From contig NZ_JAMGBF010000044.1 of the NCBI RefSeq assembly GCF_023516615.1, forward strand, positions 31,338 to 95,337: DNA of 64,000 nt, written 5' to 3'. Origin of the DNA: Streptomyces panaciradicis. Its GTDB lineage: Bacteria > Actinomycetota > Actinomycetes > Streptomycetales > Streptomycetaceae. Shown here in pieces: positions 1 through 8,550 of the stretch. Within the stretch, counting starts at the first letter, position 1; every line of letters begins with the position of its first letter. The position numbers were made by a program, and so were the translations under genes. The notes under the pieces are model-generated. The model had not been told where the DNA came from. It saw only the letters and a program-made list of their open reading frames with translations, and ran no database searches.

Positions 1-389
1 GAAGACGAGGGCGGCGCGACCGAGAGCAAGTCTGCTTGTTGCAGGGCGAGTTGGTAGTCGTCGATCGCCCTCGTCGGTCGGCCGCAGCCGGCGCGCGGTG
101 TCCGGTCGCGGCTGAAAACCTGCCGCAAGCGGTCCGATTTGCCTGATCTTCCTGGCCAATTCAAGCCGTTGCCTTGACCAAGGCATGACAGTGAACGCCG
201 GCGAGTGTCACCCTTCTGCGGAAGTTCACCGTTCCTTGACAGGTTCCTCACGCGGCACAGCCGCGGCACCACCCCCTCCACCCCCCACCTCCTTCCACCC
301 GCATGCCGTGCAGCCTCCGGACCGGCGCACCCTGCCGCTCCGTGCCGTCCACGGCCCCCACAACGGGCCGTCGTCCTGAAGGAGTTCCG
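1..389. other. Left edge, no confident gene
   Basis: Upstream region of the M4 protease gene. On the minus strand, about positions 1-137, one frame reads through without stops and ends at the window edge in a helix-like stretch (RAIDDYQLALQQADLL), so the 5' end of a gene leaving the window is possible. I cannot name a start codon or a family. Positions 138-389 carry the leader of the protease gene; no operator or hairpin stood out. Confidence 0.3.
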
Positions 390-2657
390 TTGCCCCTGCG
401 ACCCCGCGCCCTCCTGCGGCGCAGACGCGCCACTGCCCTCGCCCTCGCCTCCGTCGGGTCCCTGCTCAGCCTCGCCGTCGCCGGTCACGCCGGCGCCGCC
501 CCCGCGGCCCCGAGCCCCGTGAAGATCACCGCCAAACCGCGCGCCGGTGCCCTCCCTGCCTCCCTGACACCCGCCCGCCGCGCGGCACTGGTCAAGAACG
601 CGCAGTCCGCGGCCGCGGACACGGCGCGGCACCTCGGCCTCGGCTCCAAGGAGAAGCTGCTCGTCAAGGACGTCATCAAGGACGCCGACGGCACGACGCA
701 CACGCGCTACGAGCGCACCTATGCGGGCCTGCCCGTGCTCGGCGGCGACCTCGTCGTCCACGACAAGAGCGGCCGCCTCACCGTCACCAAGGCCCACCGG
801 GGGGCGCTCTCGGTGCCCTCGCTCCGTTCGAAGATCACCGCGGCCGGCGCCGTCGACCGGGCCGAGGCCGCCTCGAAGCGCGCCAAGGTCACCGGCTCCG
901 AGACCGGGAAGAAGCCCCGCCGGGTGGTCTGGGCGGCCACCGGCAAGCCCGTCCTGGCCTGGGAAAGCGTCGTCGAAGGCGTCCAACCGGACGGCACACC
1001 CAGTGAGTTGCAGGTCGTCACCGACGCCCGCACCGGCAAGCAGCTGCTGGCCGCGCAGAAGGTGGAGACCGGCACGGGCACCGGCCAGTACGTCGGCACG
1101 GTTCCGTTGGGCACCACCCCGTCGGGATCGACGTACCAGCTCGTCGACCCCGACCGCGCGGGGCACAAGACGTACGACCTCAACCAGGGAACGTCGGGAA
1201 CCGGCACGCTGTTCACCGATGACAACGATGCCTGGGGCGACGGCCTGCCGTCGAACCGTCAGACCGCCGGCGTCGACGTGGCCTTCGGCGCCGCGGCCAC
1301 CTGGGACTACTACAAGGACACCTACGGCCGCAACGGCATCCGCAACGACGGCGTCGCCGCCTACAGCCGCGCCCACTACGGCAGCAACTACGTCAACGCC
1401 TTCTGGCAGGACTCCTGCTTCTGCATGACCTACGGCGACGGCTCCGGCAACACCCACCCCCTGACCGCCCTGGACGTGGCGGCCCACGAGATGAGCCACG
1501 GTGTCACCGCCGCCACCGCGGGCCTGAACTACTCAGGTGAGTCCGGTGGCCTGAACGAGGCGACGTCCGACATCTTCGCCGCCGCCGTGGAGTTCTACGA
1601 GAACCTCCCGGCCGACCCCGGCGACTACCTCGTCGGCGAGAAGATCGACATCAACGGCGACGGCACACCGCTGCGTTACATGGACAAGCCCTCCAAGGAC
1701 GGTGCCTCCCGCGACAGTTGGAGCTCCACCCTGGGCAGCATCGACGTCCACTACTCCTCGGGCCCCGCGAACCACTTCTTCTACCTGCTCTCCGAGGGCA
1801 GCGGCGCGAAGACCGTCAACGGCGTCTCCTACGACAGCCCGACGTACGACGGTCAGCCCGTCACCGGCATCGGCATCCGGAACGCCGCCGCCGTCTGGTA
1901 CCGCGCGCTGACGACGTACATGACCTCCACGACCGACTACGCCGGAGCCCGCACCGCCACCCTGTCCGCCGCCGCCGACCTCTTCGGCGCCTACAGCCCG
2001 ACCTACCTCGCGGTCGCCGACGCGTGGGCGGCGATCAACGTCGGCAACCGCGTCGCCCTCGGCGTCAACCTCGCCCCGGTCGGCGACCAGGTCAGCGGCA
2101 TCGGCCAGGCGGTCAGCCTCCAAGTGGACGCCTACACCACCAACACCGCGGCGTCCCTGACCTACGAGGCCACCGGGCTGCCCGACGGCCTGAGCATCAG
2201 CCCGAGCGGTCTGATCAGCGGCACGCCGACCACCCTCGGCACGAGTGACGTCACGATCAAGGTGACGGACAGCACGGGGGCGTCCGCCTCGAAGACCTTC
2301 ACCTGGCGCATCGCCTACGTCTACGCCAACGCCGCCCGCGTGGACATCCCCGACAACGGGCCCGCCGTGGAATCACCGGTCACCATCACCGGCCGCGACG
2401 GCAACGCCTCCGCGACGACCTCCGTCTACGTCAACATCGTCCACACCTACCGCGGTGACCTGACCGTCGACCTGGTCGGCCCGAACGGCACCGTGTACTC
2501 CCTGCTCAATCGCAGCGGCGGCTCCGCCGACAACGTCGACCAGACCTTCACCGTCGACGCCTCCGCACAGCCGCTCAACGGCACGTGGAAGCTGCGCGTG
2601 CAGGACCGGGCGTCCATCGACGTCGGTTACATCGCTCGCTGGCAGCTGACACCCTGA
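390..2657 (+). CDS. Secreted M4 (thermolysin-type) neutral metalloprotease with P domain
   Basis: A 755-residue secreted zinc endopeptidase. I chose the TTG at 390 because GAAGGAG lies 5 bases upstream and translation from it opens directly with an Arg-rich, hydrophobic Sec signal ending near AGAAPAAP. Order of domains: signal peptide (about 1-40), FTP/PepSY propeptide (about 50-220, an intramolecular inhibitor and chaperone removed on maturation), M4 catalytic domain with HEMSH (H366, E367, H370) and the third zinc ligand E390 in GGLNEATSD, then the M4 alpha-helical lobe with the DVHYSSG histidine segment. The C terminus adds a putative Ig-like He_PIG module (about residues 550-640) and a proprotein-convertase P/Homo B domain, often found on streptomycete exoproteases. 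It stands alone; a strong hairpin follows the stop. Family assignment is firm, substrate unknown. Confidence 0.95.
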   Translation: MPLRPRALLRRRRATALALASVGSLLSLAVAGHAGAAPAAPSPVKITAKPRAGALPASLTPARRAALVKNAQSAAADTARHLGLGSKEKLLVKDVIKDADGTTHTRYERTYAGLPVLGGDLVVHDKSGRLTVTKAHRGALSVPSLRSKITAAGAVDRAEAASKRAKVTGSETGKKPRRVVWAATGKPVLAWESVVEGVQPDGTPSELQVVTDARTGKQLLAAQKVETGTGTGQYVGTVPLGTTPSGSTYQLVDPDRAGHKTYDLNQGTSGTGTLFTDDNDAWGDGLPSNRQTAGVDVAFGAAATWDYYKDTYGRNGIRNDGVAAYSRAHYGSNYVNAFWQDSCFCMTYGDGSGNTHPLTALDVAAHEMSHGVTAATAGLNYSGESGGLNEATSDIFAAAVEFYENLPADPGDYLVGEKIDINGDGTPLRYMDKPSKDGASRDSWSSTLGSIDVHYSSGPANHFFYLLSEGSGAKTVNGVSYDSPTYDGQPVTGIGIRNAAAVWYRALTTYMTSTTDYAGARTATLSAAADLFGAYSPTYLAVADAWAAINVGNRVALGVNLAPVGDQVSGIGQAVSLQVDAYTTNTAASLTYEATGLPDGLSISPSGLISGTPTTLGTSDVTIKVTDSTGASASKTFTWRIAYVYANAARVDIPDNGPAVESPVTITGRDGNASATTSVYVNIVHTYRGDLTVDLVGPNGTVYSLLNRSGGSADNVDQTFTVDASAQPLNGTWKLRVQDRASIDVGYIARWQLTP

Positions 2658-2672
2658 CCCACACCAGCGGTA

Positions 2673-2710
2673 CGCGGTTGCCCGGGCCCCGACCGGCCCG
2701 GGCAACCGCG
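2673..2710. terminator. Bidirectional hairpin terminator between protease and thyA
   Basis: A perfect 16-bp stem (2673-2688 with 2695-2710) and a 6-base loop CCGACC, placed between two convergent genes. No T-run follows, as is usual for high-GC actinobacterial terminators. Confidence 0.75.
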
Positions 2711-2760
2711 CGCCGGTCGGTTTCGAGTCTTTGATTCCCGTCTCTTCGGCCGATGGGCCG

Positions 2761-3558
2761 TCACACCGCGACGGGGGCTTTGATGGCCGGGTGGTGCCGG
2801 TAGTCGAGCAGCTCCACATCGGAGTAGGCGTAGTCGAACAGCGACTCCGCTCGGCGCAGACGCAGACGGGGAAACGCGAACGGCGTGCGCGAGAGCTGCT
2901 CGGTCACCTGCTCGACGTGGTTGTCGTAGACGTGGCAGTCGCCGCCCGTCCAGATGAAGTCGCCCGCCTCGAGGCCGGTCTGCTGGGCCACCATGTGCGT
3001 GAGCAGGGCGTAGCTGGCGATGTTGAACGGGACGCCGAGGAACAGGTCCGCACTGCGCTGGTACAGCTGGCAGGAGAGCTTGCCGTCGGCGACGTAGAAC
3101 TGGAAGAAGGCGTGACACGGCGCCAGGGCCATCTTGTCCAGCTCCGCGACGTTCCAGGCGGAGACGAGCATCCGGCGGGAGTCGGGGTCACGGCGCAGGG
3201 TGTCGAGGACGTCGCCGATCTGGTCGATGTGGCGGCCGTCCGGGGTGGGCCAGGAGCGCCACTGCGCGCCGTAGACCGGGCCGAGCTCACCGTCCGCGTC
3301 GGCCCATTCGTCCCAGATGGTGACACCGTTCTCGCGCAGCCAGCCGACGTTCGAGTCGCCGCGCAGGAACCACAGCAGCTCGTACACGATGGATTTGAGG
3401 TGCACCTTCTTGGTGGTGACCAGGGGGAATCCCTGCGAGAGGTCGTAGCGCAGCTGGTGCCCGAAGACACTTCGGGTGCCGGTGCCCGTCCGGTCGGCCT
3501 TGGCCGTCCCGGAGGTGAGCACCAGCCGCAACAGGTCTTCGTACTGGGTGTCCGCCAC
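2761..3558 (-). CDS. thyA: Thymidylate synthase (ThyA type)
   Basis: 265 residues, the same length as E. coli ThyA (264). It makes dTMP from dUMP using methylene-tetrahydrofolate, giving dihydrofolate. Visible family signatures are the nucleophile in LAPCHAFFQF, the Arg region DPDSRRMLVSAWN, and GVPFNIASYALL; the Asn in FNIASY is the residue that selects uracil over cytosine, so this is a true dTMP synthase and not a dCMP hydroxymethylase of antibiotic pathways. It is followed on the same strand, 46 bases upstream, by folE, so both folate-linked genes could share a transcript. Many actinomycetes rely on the unrelated flavin enzyme ThyX, so whether this is the only thymidylate synthase cannot be judged from the window. 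Confidence 0.96.
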   Translation of the reverse strand: MADTQYEDLLRLVLTSGTAKADRTGTGTRSVFGHQLRYDLSQGFPLVTTKKVHLKSIVYELLWFLRGDSNVGWLRENGVTIWDEWADADGELGPVYGAQWRSWPTPDGRHIDQIGDVLDTLRRDPDSRRMLVSAWNVAELDKMALAPCHAFFQFYVADGKLSCQLYQRSADLFLGVPFNIASYALLTHMVAQQTGLEAGDFIWTGGDCHVYDNHVEQVTEQLSRTPFAFPRLRLRRAESLFDYAYSDVELLDYRHHPAIKAPVAV

Positions 3559-3604
3559 GGGTGTGCAGTCTACCGACGGCGGCGAGGGGCCTTCGCGGCG
3601 GAGG

Positions 3605-4246
3605 TCAGCCGGGCAGGCCGGTCAGGGTGAGGAATTCGCTGCGCGAGCGGGCGTCGGTGCGCAGCAGGCCCAGGAGGGTGGAGGTCAGGGTGGTGGTGCC
3701 GGTGGCCTGGACGCCCCGCAGGGTCATGCAGGTGTGTTCGGCCTGGATGACGACCCCGACGCCTTTGGGCCGCAGTTGGCTCTGCAGCCAGTCCGCGACC
3801 TGTTTGGTCAGGCGCTCCTGCACCTGCGGACGGCAGGCGAAGTGTTCCAGGATGCGGGCGAGCTTCGACAGTCCCAGGATGCGCCGGCCCGGGAGGTAGC
3901 CGATGTGGGCGGTGCCGACGAAGGGCAGCAGGTGGTGCTCGCACACCGAGCGCAGGGGGATGTTGCGGGCCAGGACCAGTTCGTCGTACCCCTCGTCGTT
4001 GGGGAAGGTCGTCAGGTCGAACGGGCGGGGGGAGAACAGTTCGGCGTAGGCGCGCGCCATGCGGCCGGGGGTACCGCGCAGGCTCTCGGAGTCGGTGCTG
4101 ATGCCGAGGGCCCGCAAGAACTGTGCGGCGGCCTGCTCGGCGGCTGCCAGATCGGCCTCCTGCCCGACGGGGGAGACCACATGCAGGGCAGGAGCCTGCG
4201 GGATCGGCTCGGACGAGTGCGGCAGGGCGGCGTCCTGCTGGGACAT
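3605..4246 (-). CDS. folE: GTP cyclohydrolase I
   Basis: 213 residues. It converts GTP to 7,8-dihydroneopterin triphosphate, the first step of folate and pterin synthesis. The zinc site is intact: CEHHLLPF supplies Cys and His, and HTCMTLRG the second Cys; GYLPGRRILGLSKLARI and the QERLT segment are the GTP-binding and oligomer signatures. The first 35 residues form a variable N-terminal extension. Its start is one base from the stop of the upstream membrane-protein gene, so translation is probably coupled. The usual streptomycete folE sits with ftsH and folP/folB/folK; here those neighbours are absent and the partner is thyA, so this may be a second copy. Inference only. Confidence 0.95.
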   Translation of the reverse strand: MSQQDAALPHSSEPIPQAPALHVVSPVGQEADLAAAEQAAAQFLRALGISTDSESLRGTPGRMARAYAELFSPRPFDLTTFPNDEGYDELVLARNIPLRSVCEHHLLPFVGTAHIGYLPGRRILGLSKLARILEHFACRPQVQERLTKQVADWLQSQLRPKGVGVVIQAEHTCMTLRGVQATGTTTLTSTLLGLLRTDARSRSEFLTLTGLPG

Positions 4247-4247
4247 G

Positions 4248-4673
4248 TCAGCTGGCCCCGATGCTCAGAGCGGACAGCAGGACGAGCACCACGGTCACCA
4301 CGGCGAACAGTCCGTGAGCCAGGATCACGACGAGGGGGAAGTGCCGCTCGGCGGGAACGTCCTGTCCCGCGCCGGCCGGGACGGTGTCGTGCGTGCGGTG
4401 GACCGGGATCCAGCGGGCCAGCATGACGAAGCCGAGCAGCGCGACGGGCACCAGCAGGATGAAGGCGGCCCAGGCCAGGGCCTCCTTGTCGGCGACGACG
4501 TAGACGATCCATACGACCAGGCCGAGCGCGGCGAGCGCGAAGTGACCGAAGACCACCGGGACCGGGAGGTGGCTGGTGCCGCCGCGGGCACCGCCCCGCG
4601 AGAGCCAGGTGCCGAGCAGGTAGAAACCGCCGAGAGCGGTGATCACCCAGGTGATCAGTGCGGCGATGTCCAT
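4248..4673 (-). CDS. Four-helix integral membrane protein, unknown function
   Basis: I start this at MDIAALITW (141 residues), because the longer reading frame adds a charged, unconserved-looking leader and GGAG lies just ahead of this ATG. Four hydrophobic segments are evident: ALITWVITALGGFYLL, FGHFALAALGLVVWIVYVV, WAAFILLVPVALLGFVML, and LVVILAHGLFAVVTVVLVLL. Two His residues (FGHFAL and LAHGLF) lie inside the membrane, which could suit heme or metal binding, but I do not recognise a named family. It is probably co-transcribed with folE and thyA downstream and with the DUF2231 protein upstream, which is also a multi-pass protein with intramembrane His. Confidence 0.75.
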   Translation of the reverse strand: MDIAALITWVITALGGFYLLGTWLSRGGARGGTSHLPVPVVFGHFALAALGLVVWIVYVVADKEALAWAAFILLVPVALLGFVMLARWIPVHRTHDTVPAGAGQDVPAERHFPLVVILAHGLFAVVTVVLVLLSALSIGAS

Positions 4674-4743
4674 GAGAACTCCAGTCGGGGAGAAAGAGGC
4701 TGCCACGGCCGATGCCGGACAGGAGCGGGGCAAGAGCGGTCGG

Positions 4744-5283
4744 TCAGCCCGTACGGCCCTGTGACCCGGTGTGCGCGGGGGTGAACCCCTCCGACTGGGT
4801 CACCTCGTCGGCGACGCGGACGCCGTAGCGGTAGGACAGCTTGCCGCCCAGCCATCCCGAGACGCCCAGGACGGCGAAAGCGGCGGCGTTGAGCGCCAGC
4901 GGCCCCGGCGCCACGCTGCCGGAGGGCCCTCCACCGGCGTGCCGCCACAGGAAATTGCCGAGGTAGGCGGCGGTCACCAGCAGGTTCAGCGTCATGTGGA
5001 CCAGGCCGACCCGGAAGGCACGCGTGCCGGTGGGGATGGCGAACAGGTCCAGGAAGCCGACCATGGCGGCGGCCAGAGCCCCGATCACGCCCAGGGCGAT
5101 GAGCCACATCGCTCCGCGGGACAGGAACTCCGGTTCCTTCACGAGGTGGGAGGCGATGTCGAAGACCAGGCCTGCGGCCCAGGCTCCGAGCGGCACGGTG
5201 ACCAGGATCGGGTGGAACGGGTGCCCGTAGGGACCGGCGAGCGCGGCACTGACCGGCTGCTTGGCCTGATGCGGCTGGGTCAT
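4744..5283 (-). CDS. DUF2231-type membrane protein
   Basis: 179 residues from the ATG at 5283, which sits 9 bases after AAGGAGG; a GTG three codons earlier overlaps that ribosome site and is unlikely. The N-terminal signature YGHPFHPILVTVPLGAW is typical of DUF2231, followed by four hydrophobic helices with a conserved-looking His in LVHMTLNLLV. Members are predicted inner-membrane proteins with histidines that may bind heme; the function is not established. It is divergent from a regulator of the cysteine-rich HTH class (153-base shared promoter region), which suggests that regulator controls it. A 70-base gap separates it from the next membrane protein on the same strand. Confidence 0.85.
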   Translation of the reverse strand: MTQPHQAKQPVSAALAGPYGHPFHPILVTVPLGAWAAGLVFDIASHLVKEPEFLSRGAMWLIALGVIGALAAAMVGFLDLFAIPTGTRAFRVGLVHMTLNLLVTAAYLGNFLWRHAGGGPSGSVAPGPLALNAAAFAVLGVSGWLGGKLSYRYGVRVADEVTQSEGFTPAHTGSQGRTG

Positions 5284-5435
5284 CGGGGCCACCTCCTTAT
5301 TTCACCAATGAAGCTTGGTCTTATTCGGTGGCGTGGTCAAGGGTGGCAGCTCATGTGCTTGTATTCGGGCTCTGGGCGACAATTATTGGCGTTACCGGGC
5401 CCTTGACGGCGACGGTCTGGAGGTACGGTGAGGGC

Positions 5436-6179
5436 GTGAGCTCAGACATGACCCCGCCGGCCTCTTCCGGTGACGCCGCGATCGACTCCGTCAGCGCGCT
5501 CGGCGAGGGCACCCGGCGGCAGATGTTCGCCTTCATCCGCCGCGCCCGTTGCCCCGTCACACGCGACGAGGCGGCCGCCAGCGCCGGGATCTCTCGCAAA
5601 CTCGCCGCGTTCCACCTGGACAAGCTCGTCGACGCGGGCCTGCTGCGCGCCCGCTACGCCTCTCCCGAGGGTGTCCGCAAGGTGGGCCGCCGGCCCAAGG
5701 TCTACGAACCCACCGACACGCCGATCCGCGTCAGCATCCCCGACCGCCGCCACGAGCTTCTGGCCGACCTGCTCGTGCAGGCGGTCGTGACCGAAGGCGA
5801 GCACGAGACGGCGGTCCAGGCGGCGATGCGCACCGCCGGGCGAAGGGGCGAAGAGCTCGGCGAGGAGGAACGCACCCAGTTGCGCCTCGGCCGGCTCGGT
5901 GCCGAGCGCGGCCTGACCCTGTGCGAGCGCATGCTCGACCGGCACGGCTTCGAGCCCGCACGCGAGGCGCCCGACCGCCTGCGACTGCGCAACTGCCCCT
6001 TCCACCCGCTCGCCGCCCAGGCTCCCGACCTGGTGTGTGGCATGAACCACGCCTTCCTCACCGGCTACCTGCAAGGACTCCGCGCTCCGGCGGTCGAGGC
6101 CGTGCTGGCTCCGCGCCCCGGCGAATGCTGCGTCGAACTGCGTCACGCGACGGCACGCGACGAGACGGAGACCGGTTGA
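5436..6179 (+). CDS. Winged-helix transcriptional regulator with C-terminal Cys cluster
   Basis: 247 residues from the GTG at 5436 (GGAGG 12 bases upstream). Residues about 20-90 form an ArsR/SufR-like winged helix (TRRQMFAFIRRARCPVTRDE, then a recognition region SRKLAAFHLDKLVDAGLL). The C-terminal half carries a Cys pattern NCPF...C with 13 residues between, then a Cys pair 29 residues on (GECC). The same layout occurs in the regulator at 43246. In SufR-type proteins a comparable set of Cys holds an iron-sulfur cluster, so a redox or NO response is plausible. It is divergent from the DUF2231 membrane gene. An imperfect inverted repeat around 5301-5332 (TCACCAATGAAG and TCTTATTCGGTGG) lies between the two and could be its site. 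Confidence 0.82.
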   Translation: MSSDMTPPASSGDAAIDSVSALGEGTRRQMFAFIRRARCPVTRDEAAASAGISRKLAAFHLDKLVDAGLLRARYASPEGVRKVGRRPKVYEPTDTPIRVSIPDRRHELLADLLVQAVVTEGEHETAVQAAMRTAGRRGEELGEEERTQLRLGRLGAERGLTLCERMLDRHGFEPAREAPDRLRLRNCPFHPLAAQAPDLVCGMNHAFLTGYLQGLRAPAVEAVLAPRPGECCVELRHATARDETETG

Positions 6180-6244
6180 TCGGGTCGTACAACCTTGCCG
6201 ATCCCTCGGGCGTCTGAGGAACGTCAGCGGGAACATGAAGAGCG

Positions 6245-6556
6245 GTGGAAACGGAAGGCGCTGTGGGCGGGTCTGTGGTGCTTGCGGGGCAGCCGGTGGT
6301 GGCGCCTGTCGGCTGGGTCGAAGCCCTCTTCCTGCTGAGCTGGCTCGCCCTGCTGGGAGGTCTCTGTCTCCTCGTCGCCGTCGACTATCGCAACTTCGGT
6401 CTCTGGGTCTACGACTACTTGGATCGCAAGAACCCCGTCACGGCCAGGCCGAGGATGACTCCGGATCTTCTCAGGGTCGTGGCCGGCGTGATGGCAGCGG
6501 TGTTCCTGTGCATGCTCGTCTATCTGCTGAGCGCAGTGGTGACCACACGAATTTAG
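6245..6556 (+). CDS. Small two-helix membrane protein
   Basis: 103 residues from GTG 6245; GTG 6263, behind GGAAGG, is an equally good start and would give 97 residues. Two hydrophobic segments are clear, ALFLLSWLALLGGLCLLVAV and LLRVVAGVMAAVFLCMLVYLLSAVV, separated by a cytosolic or external loop rich in Tyr, Asp and Arg. I do not recognise a family. It ends overlapping by 4 bases the stop of the convergent P-loop gene. The reading frame shows normal actinobacterial third-position GC, which is the main support that it is coding. Confidence 0.55.
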   Translation: METEGAVGGSVVLAGQPVVAPVGWVEALFLLSWLALLGGLCLLVAVDYRNFGLWVYDYLDRKNPVTARPRMTPDLLRVVAGVMAAVFLCMLVYLLSAVVTTRI

Positions 6557-7104
6557 GTGTGGATGGTGTGGGGCCCGGCCCAACCAGTGGCGGTGACGAC
6601 CTCCCGCGCGATGTCGACGACGCCCCGCCCGTCCGTCGCCACGCGCACGGTCCCTGCCGGGGCCCGCTGATCCAGAAGCCGCGCCTTGCGGACGCTTCCC
6701 TCCAGCTCCTGTCCCAGCTCCGAGCCCAGTTCCCGACCCACCAGCCGCTCGTGGGCGGTCGCGTCGGAGGCGGTCAGCAGGACTCGTACGATCCTCACTC
6801 CGGCGCCCATGGCACGCTCGAACATGCCCGTCGCCTCCGGCAGCACGCTCGTGGTGTTCGTGTAGATCAGACGCCGGTAGCCGCGCCGGGCGAAGTTCGC
6901 CCACACGGCGGCCAGGTTGATCTCGGTGATCTCCGCGCGGTGAGGGTCCCCCTCCGGCGCCGGATGCACCTGACCCATGAAGTCACCGTCGATGACCGCG
7001 TGAGCGACCGCCAAGGCACGCAGCAGCGCCGAGACCTCCCACCCGACCGTCGTCTTGCCGACACCGGCACGTCCTCCGATGAGCAGCACTTCTGCGTGGT
7101 CCAT
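6553..7104 (-). CDS. P-loop NTP-binding protein, adenylate kinase-like fold
   Basis: 183 residues. The Walker A motif GRAGVGKTT is near residues 10-18, immediately after a short beta strand (EVLLIGG), the arrangement of small-molecule and nucleotide kinases. VIDGDFMG at about 39-46 looks like a Walker-B or substrate Asp, and RLIYTNTT and VRVLLTAS are further core strands. There is no lid or nucleoside-specific motif that would allow a substrate call. Single gene, convergent with the small membrane-protein gene. Family fold is secure; role unknown. Confidence 0.8.
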   Translation of the reverse strand: MDHAEVLLIGGRAGVGKTTVGWEVSALLRALAVAHAVIDGDFMGQVHPAPEGDPHRAEITEINLAAVWANFARRGYRRLIYTNTTSVLPEATGMFERAMGAGVRIVRVLLTASDATAHERLVGRELGSELGQELEGSVRKARLLDQRAPAGTVRVATDGRGVVDIAREVVTATGWAGPHTIHT

Positions 7105-7281
7105 GACGACAGGGTGCCAGCGGGAGACGAGCCCACGCGATCGGATATCGATCCGGCCATGCCCGTCATGGCGATGGCGGGCCTCTGCCGTATCCGGAAG
7201 GCGGGGGATGAGTGGGACGAGCCTGCGTCACATGGTCTGAGGCGGCCAACAGCTCGACGGAGACGCAAGGGTGACGGGCTG

Positions 7282-8550
7282 TCAGGGGACTCCGAGTTCG
7301 AACAGTGCGTAGCCGGCGTAGGAGCCCGAGGCCGCTGCCACGATGGCCAGGAGTGTGCACAGCAGGGGCAGGCCGACCGTGCGGAGTCGTACGGCCAGCG
7401 GGATGAACAGGGGGAAGGCGGGGAGCAGATAGCGCGAGACGTTGCCGAAGATCTGCTGGCTGCCCAGGACGAGGACGAAGGTGAGGACGGTGTAGACGGT
7501 CAGCACGGCGGGCGGGCGGAGCCGGATCAGGAACGGGATCAGCAGCAGACCCGTCAGGACGACCAGCACGCCGATGACGTCTTCGAACGGGCTCGGGAAG
7601 AGGTAGTCGGTGCGGCCCACGGCGAGGGACGTGAAGACGTCGAGGGTCTGTTTGCCGTAGTCGAAGGTGTGCGCCCAGGCGCCCTTCTGCAGTCGGAAGT
7701 AGCCGGTGAGGTCGCCCATCCGGTCTCCGACCCAGAGGAGGTAGCCCATGAGGCCGAGTGGGGCGATGAGGATCGCGGTCATCGGGCGGGCGACGTCCTC
7801 GTGACGGTGGTGCAGCGTCCGCAGTGCCGCGACGGTGAGTGCGGCGATGAGTGCGAGTGCGGTGGGGCGGGCCAGCCCCGCGGTGAAGGTGAGCACGCCC
7901 GCGGTCAGCCAGCGGTCGCTCATGACCGCATGGCAGGCCCAGACGGCCAGGGCGACGTAGAGCGACTCCGAGTACCCCGACCACTCGGTGCCGGAACCGG
8001 GCCACACCGCCCACAGTCCGGCCGCGGCGAGCCCCGCGCGCCGGCCGCCGAAGCGGGCGGTGACGGCGTAGATGCCGAGTGCGGCGACGAACGAGGCGAG
8101 GATCGAGACCAGCAGTCCGGCGCCGTACAGGCCAAGGCCCGTGCAGGAGGAGACCAGCCTCATGGCGGCCGGGTAGAGCGGGAAGAAGGCGGCTGAGTTG
8201 CCTTCCAGGGTGATCAGACCCGAGGCCTCGGGGATCCGGACGAGTGCGGGGTCGTAGCCGTGGGCGGCGATCTGCTGGTACCACCAGCCGTCCCAGCTGG
8301 CCAGGACGTCCCAGGCGTGGGCGCCGCCGCCGAAGCGCGGGTCCCTCTTGCGGAACTCTCCTGCCGCGTCCAGCAGGTGCAGGAAGACGGCGAATCCGAT
8401 GAGCTTCAGGACGCCGTACATCGCCAGGACGGGTGCGTGCTGCCGGAGCGGGCGCCGCGCCGCGTGCAGAAGGGCGGCAACGCGGTTTTCGGCGCCGAGC
8501 GTGGGGGAGTCGGTGGCGGGGCGAGTGTCCGGGGTCAGGGTGTCGTTCAT
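7282..8550 (-). CDS. Integral membrane mannosyltransferase-like protein (PIG-V-like)
   Basis: 422 residues, about ten transmembrane helices. The N terminus (about 30-130) contains FLHLLDAAGEF and the stretch DVLASWDGWWYQQIAAHGYD, the WDxxWY(xx)IA(xx)GY pattern of PIG-V-like and other lipid-phosphate-sugar-dependent (GT-C) transferases, then FFPLYPAAMRL. These enzymes move a sugar from a polyprenyl-phosphate donor on the outer face of the membrane. The ATG overlaps the TGA of the upstream glycosyltransferase by the ATGA arrangement, so the two are translationally coupled: the upstream GT2 would charge polyprenyl-phosphate and this one would use it. Acceptor unknown. Confidence 0.85.
   Translation of the reverse strand: MNDTLTPDTRPATDSPTLGAENRVAALLHAARRPLRQHAPVLAMYGVLKLIGFAVFLHLLDAAGEFRKRDPRFGGGAHAWDVLASWDGWWYQQIAAHGYDPALVRIPEASGLITLEGNSAAFFPLYPAAMRLVSSCTGLGLYGAGLLVSILASFVAALGIYAVTARFGGRRAGLAAAGLWAVWPGSGTEWSGYSESLYVALAVWACHAVMSDRWLTAGVLTFTAGLARPTALALIAALTVAALRTLHHRHEDVARPMTAILIAPLGLMGYLLWVGDRMGDLTGYFRLQKGAWAHTFDYGKQTLDVFTSLAVGRTDYLFPSPFEDVIGVLVVLTGLLLIPFLIRLRPPAVLTVYTVLTFVLVLGSQQIFGNVSRYLLPAFPLFIPLAVRLRTVGLPLLCTLLAIVAAASGSYAGYALFELGVP

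Noticed and set aside
1..137. Minus-strand coding frame at the left edge
   Set aside because: Only about 45 codons are visible, with no start codon or family; kept as a possible edge fragment, not called as a gene.
2761..3558. dCMP hydroxymethylase of a nucleoside antibiotic pathway
   Set aside because: Asn in FNIASY is kept, the mark of dUMP-specific thymidylate synthase.
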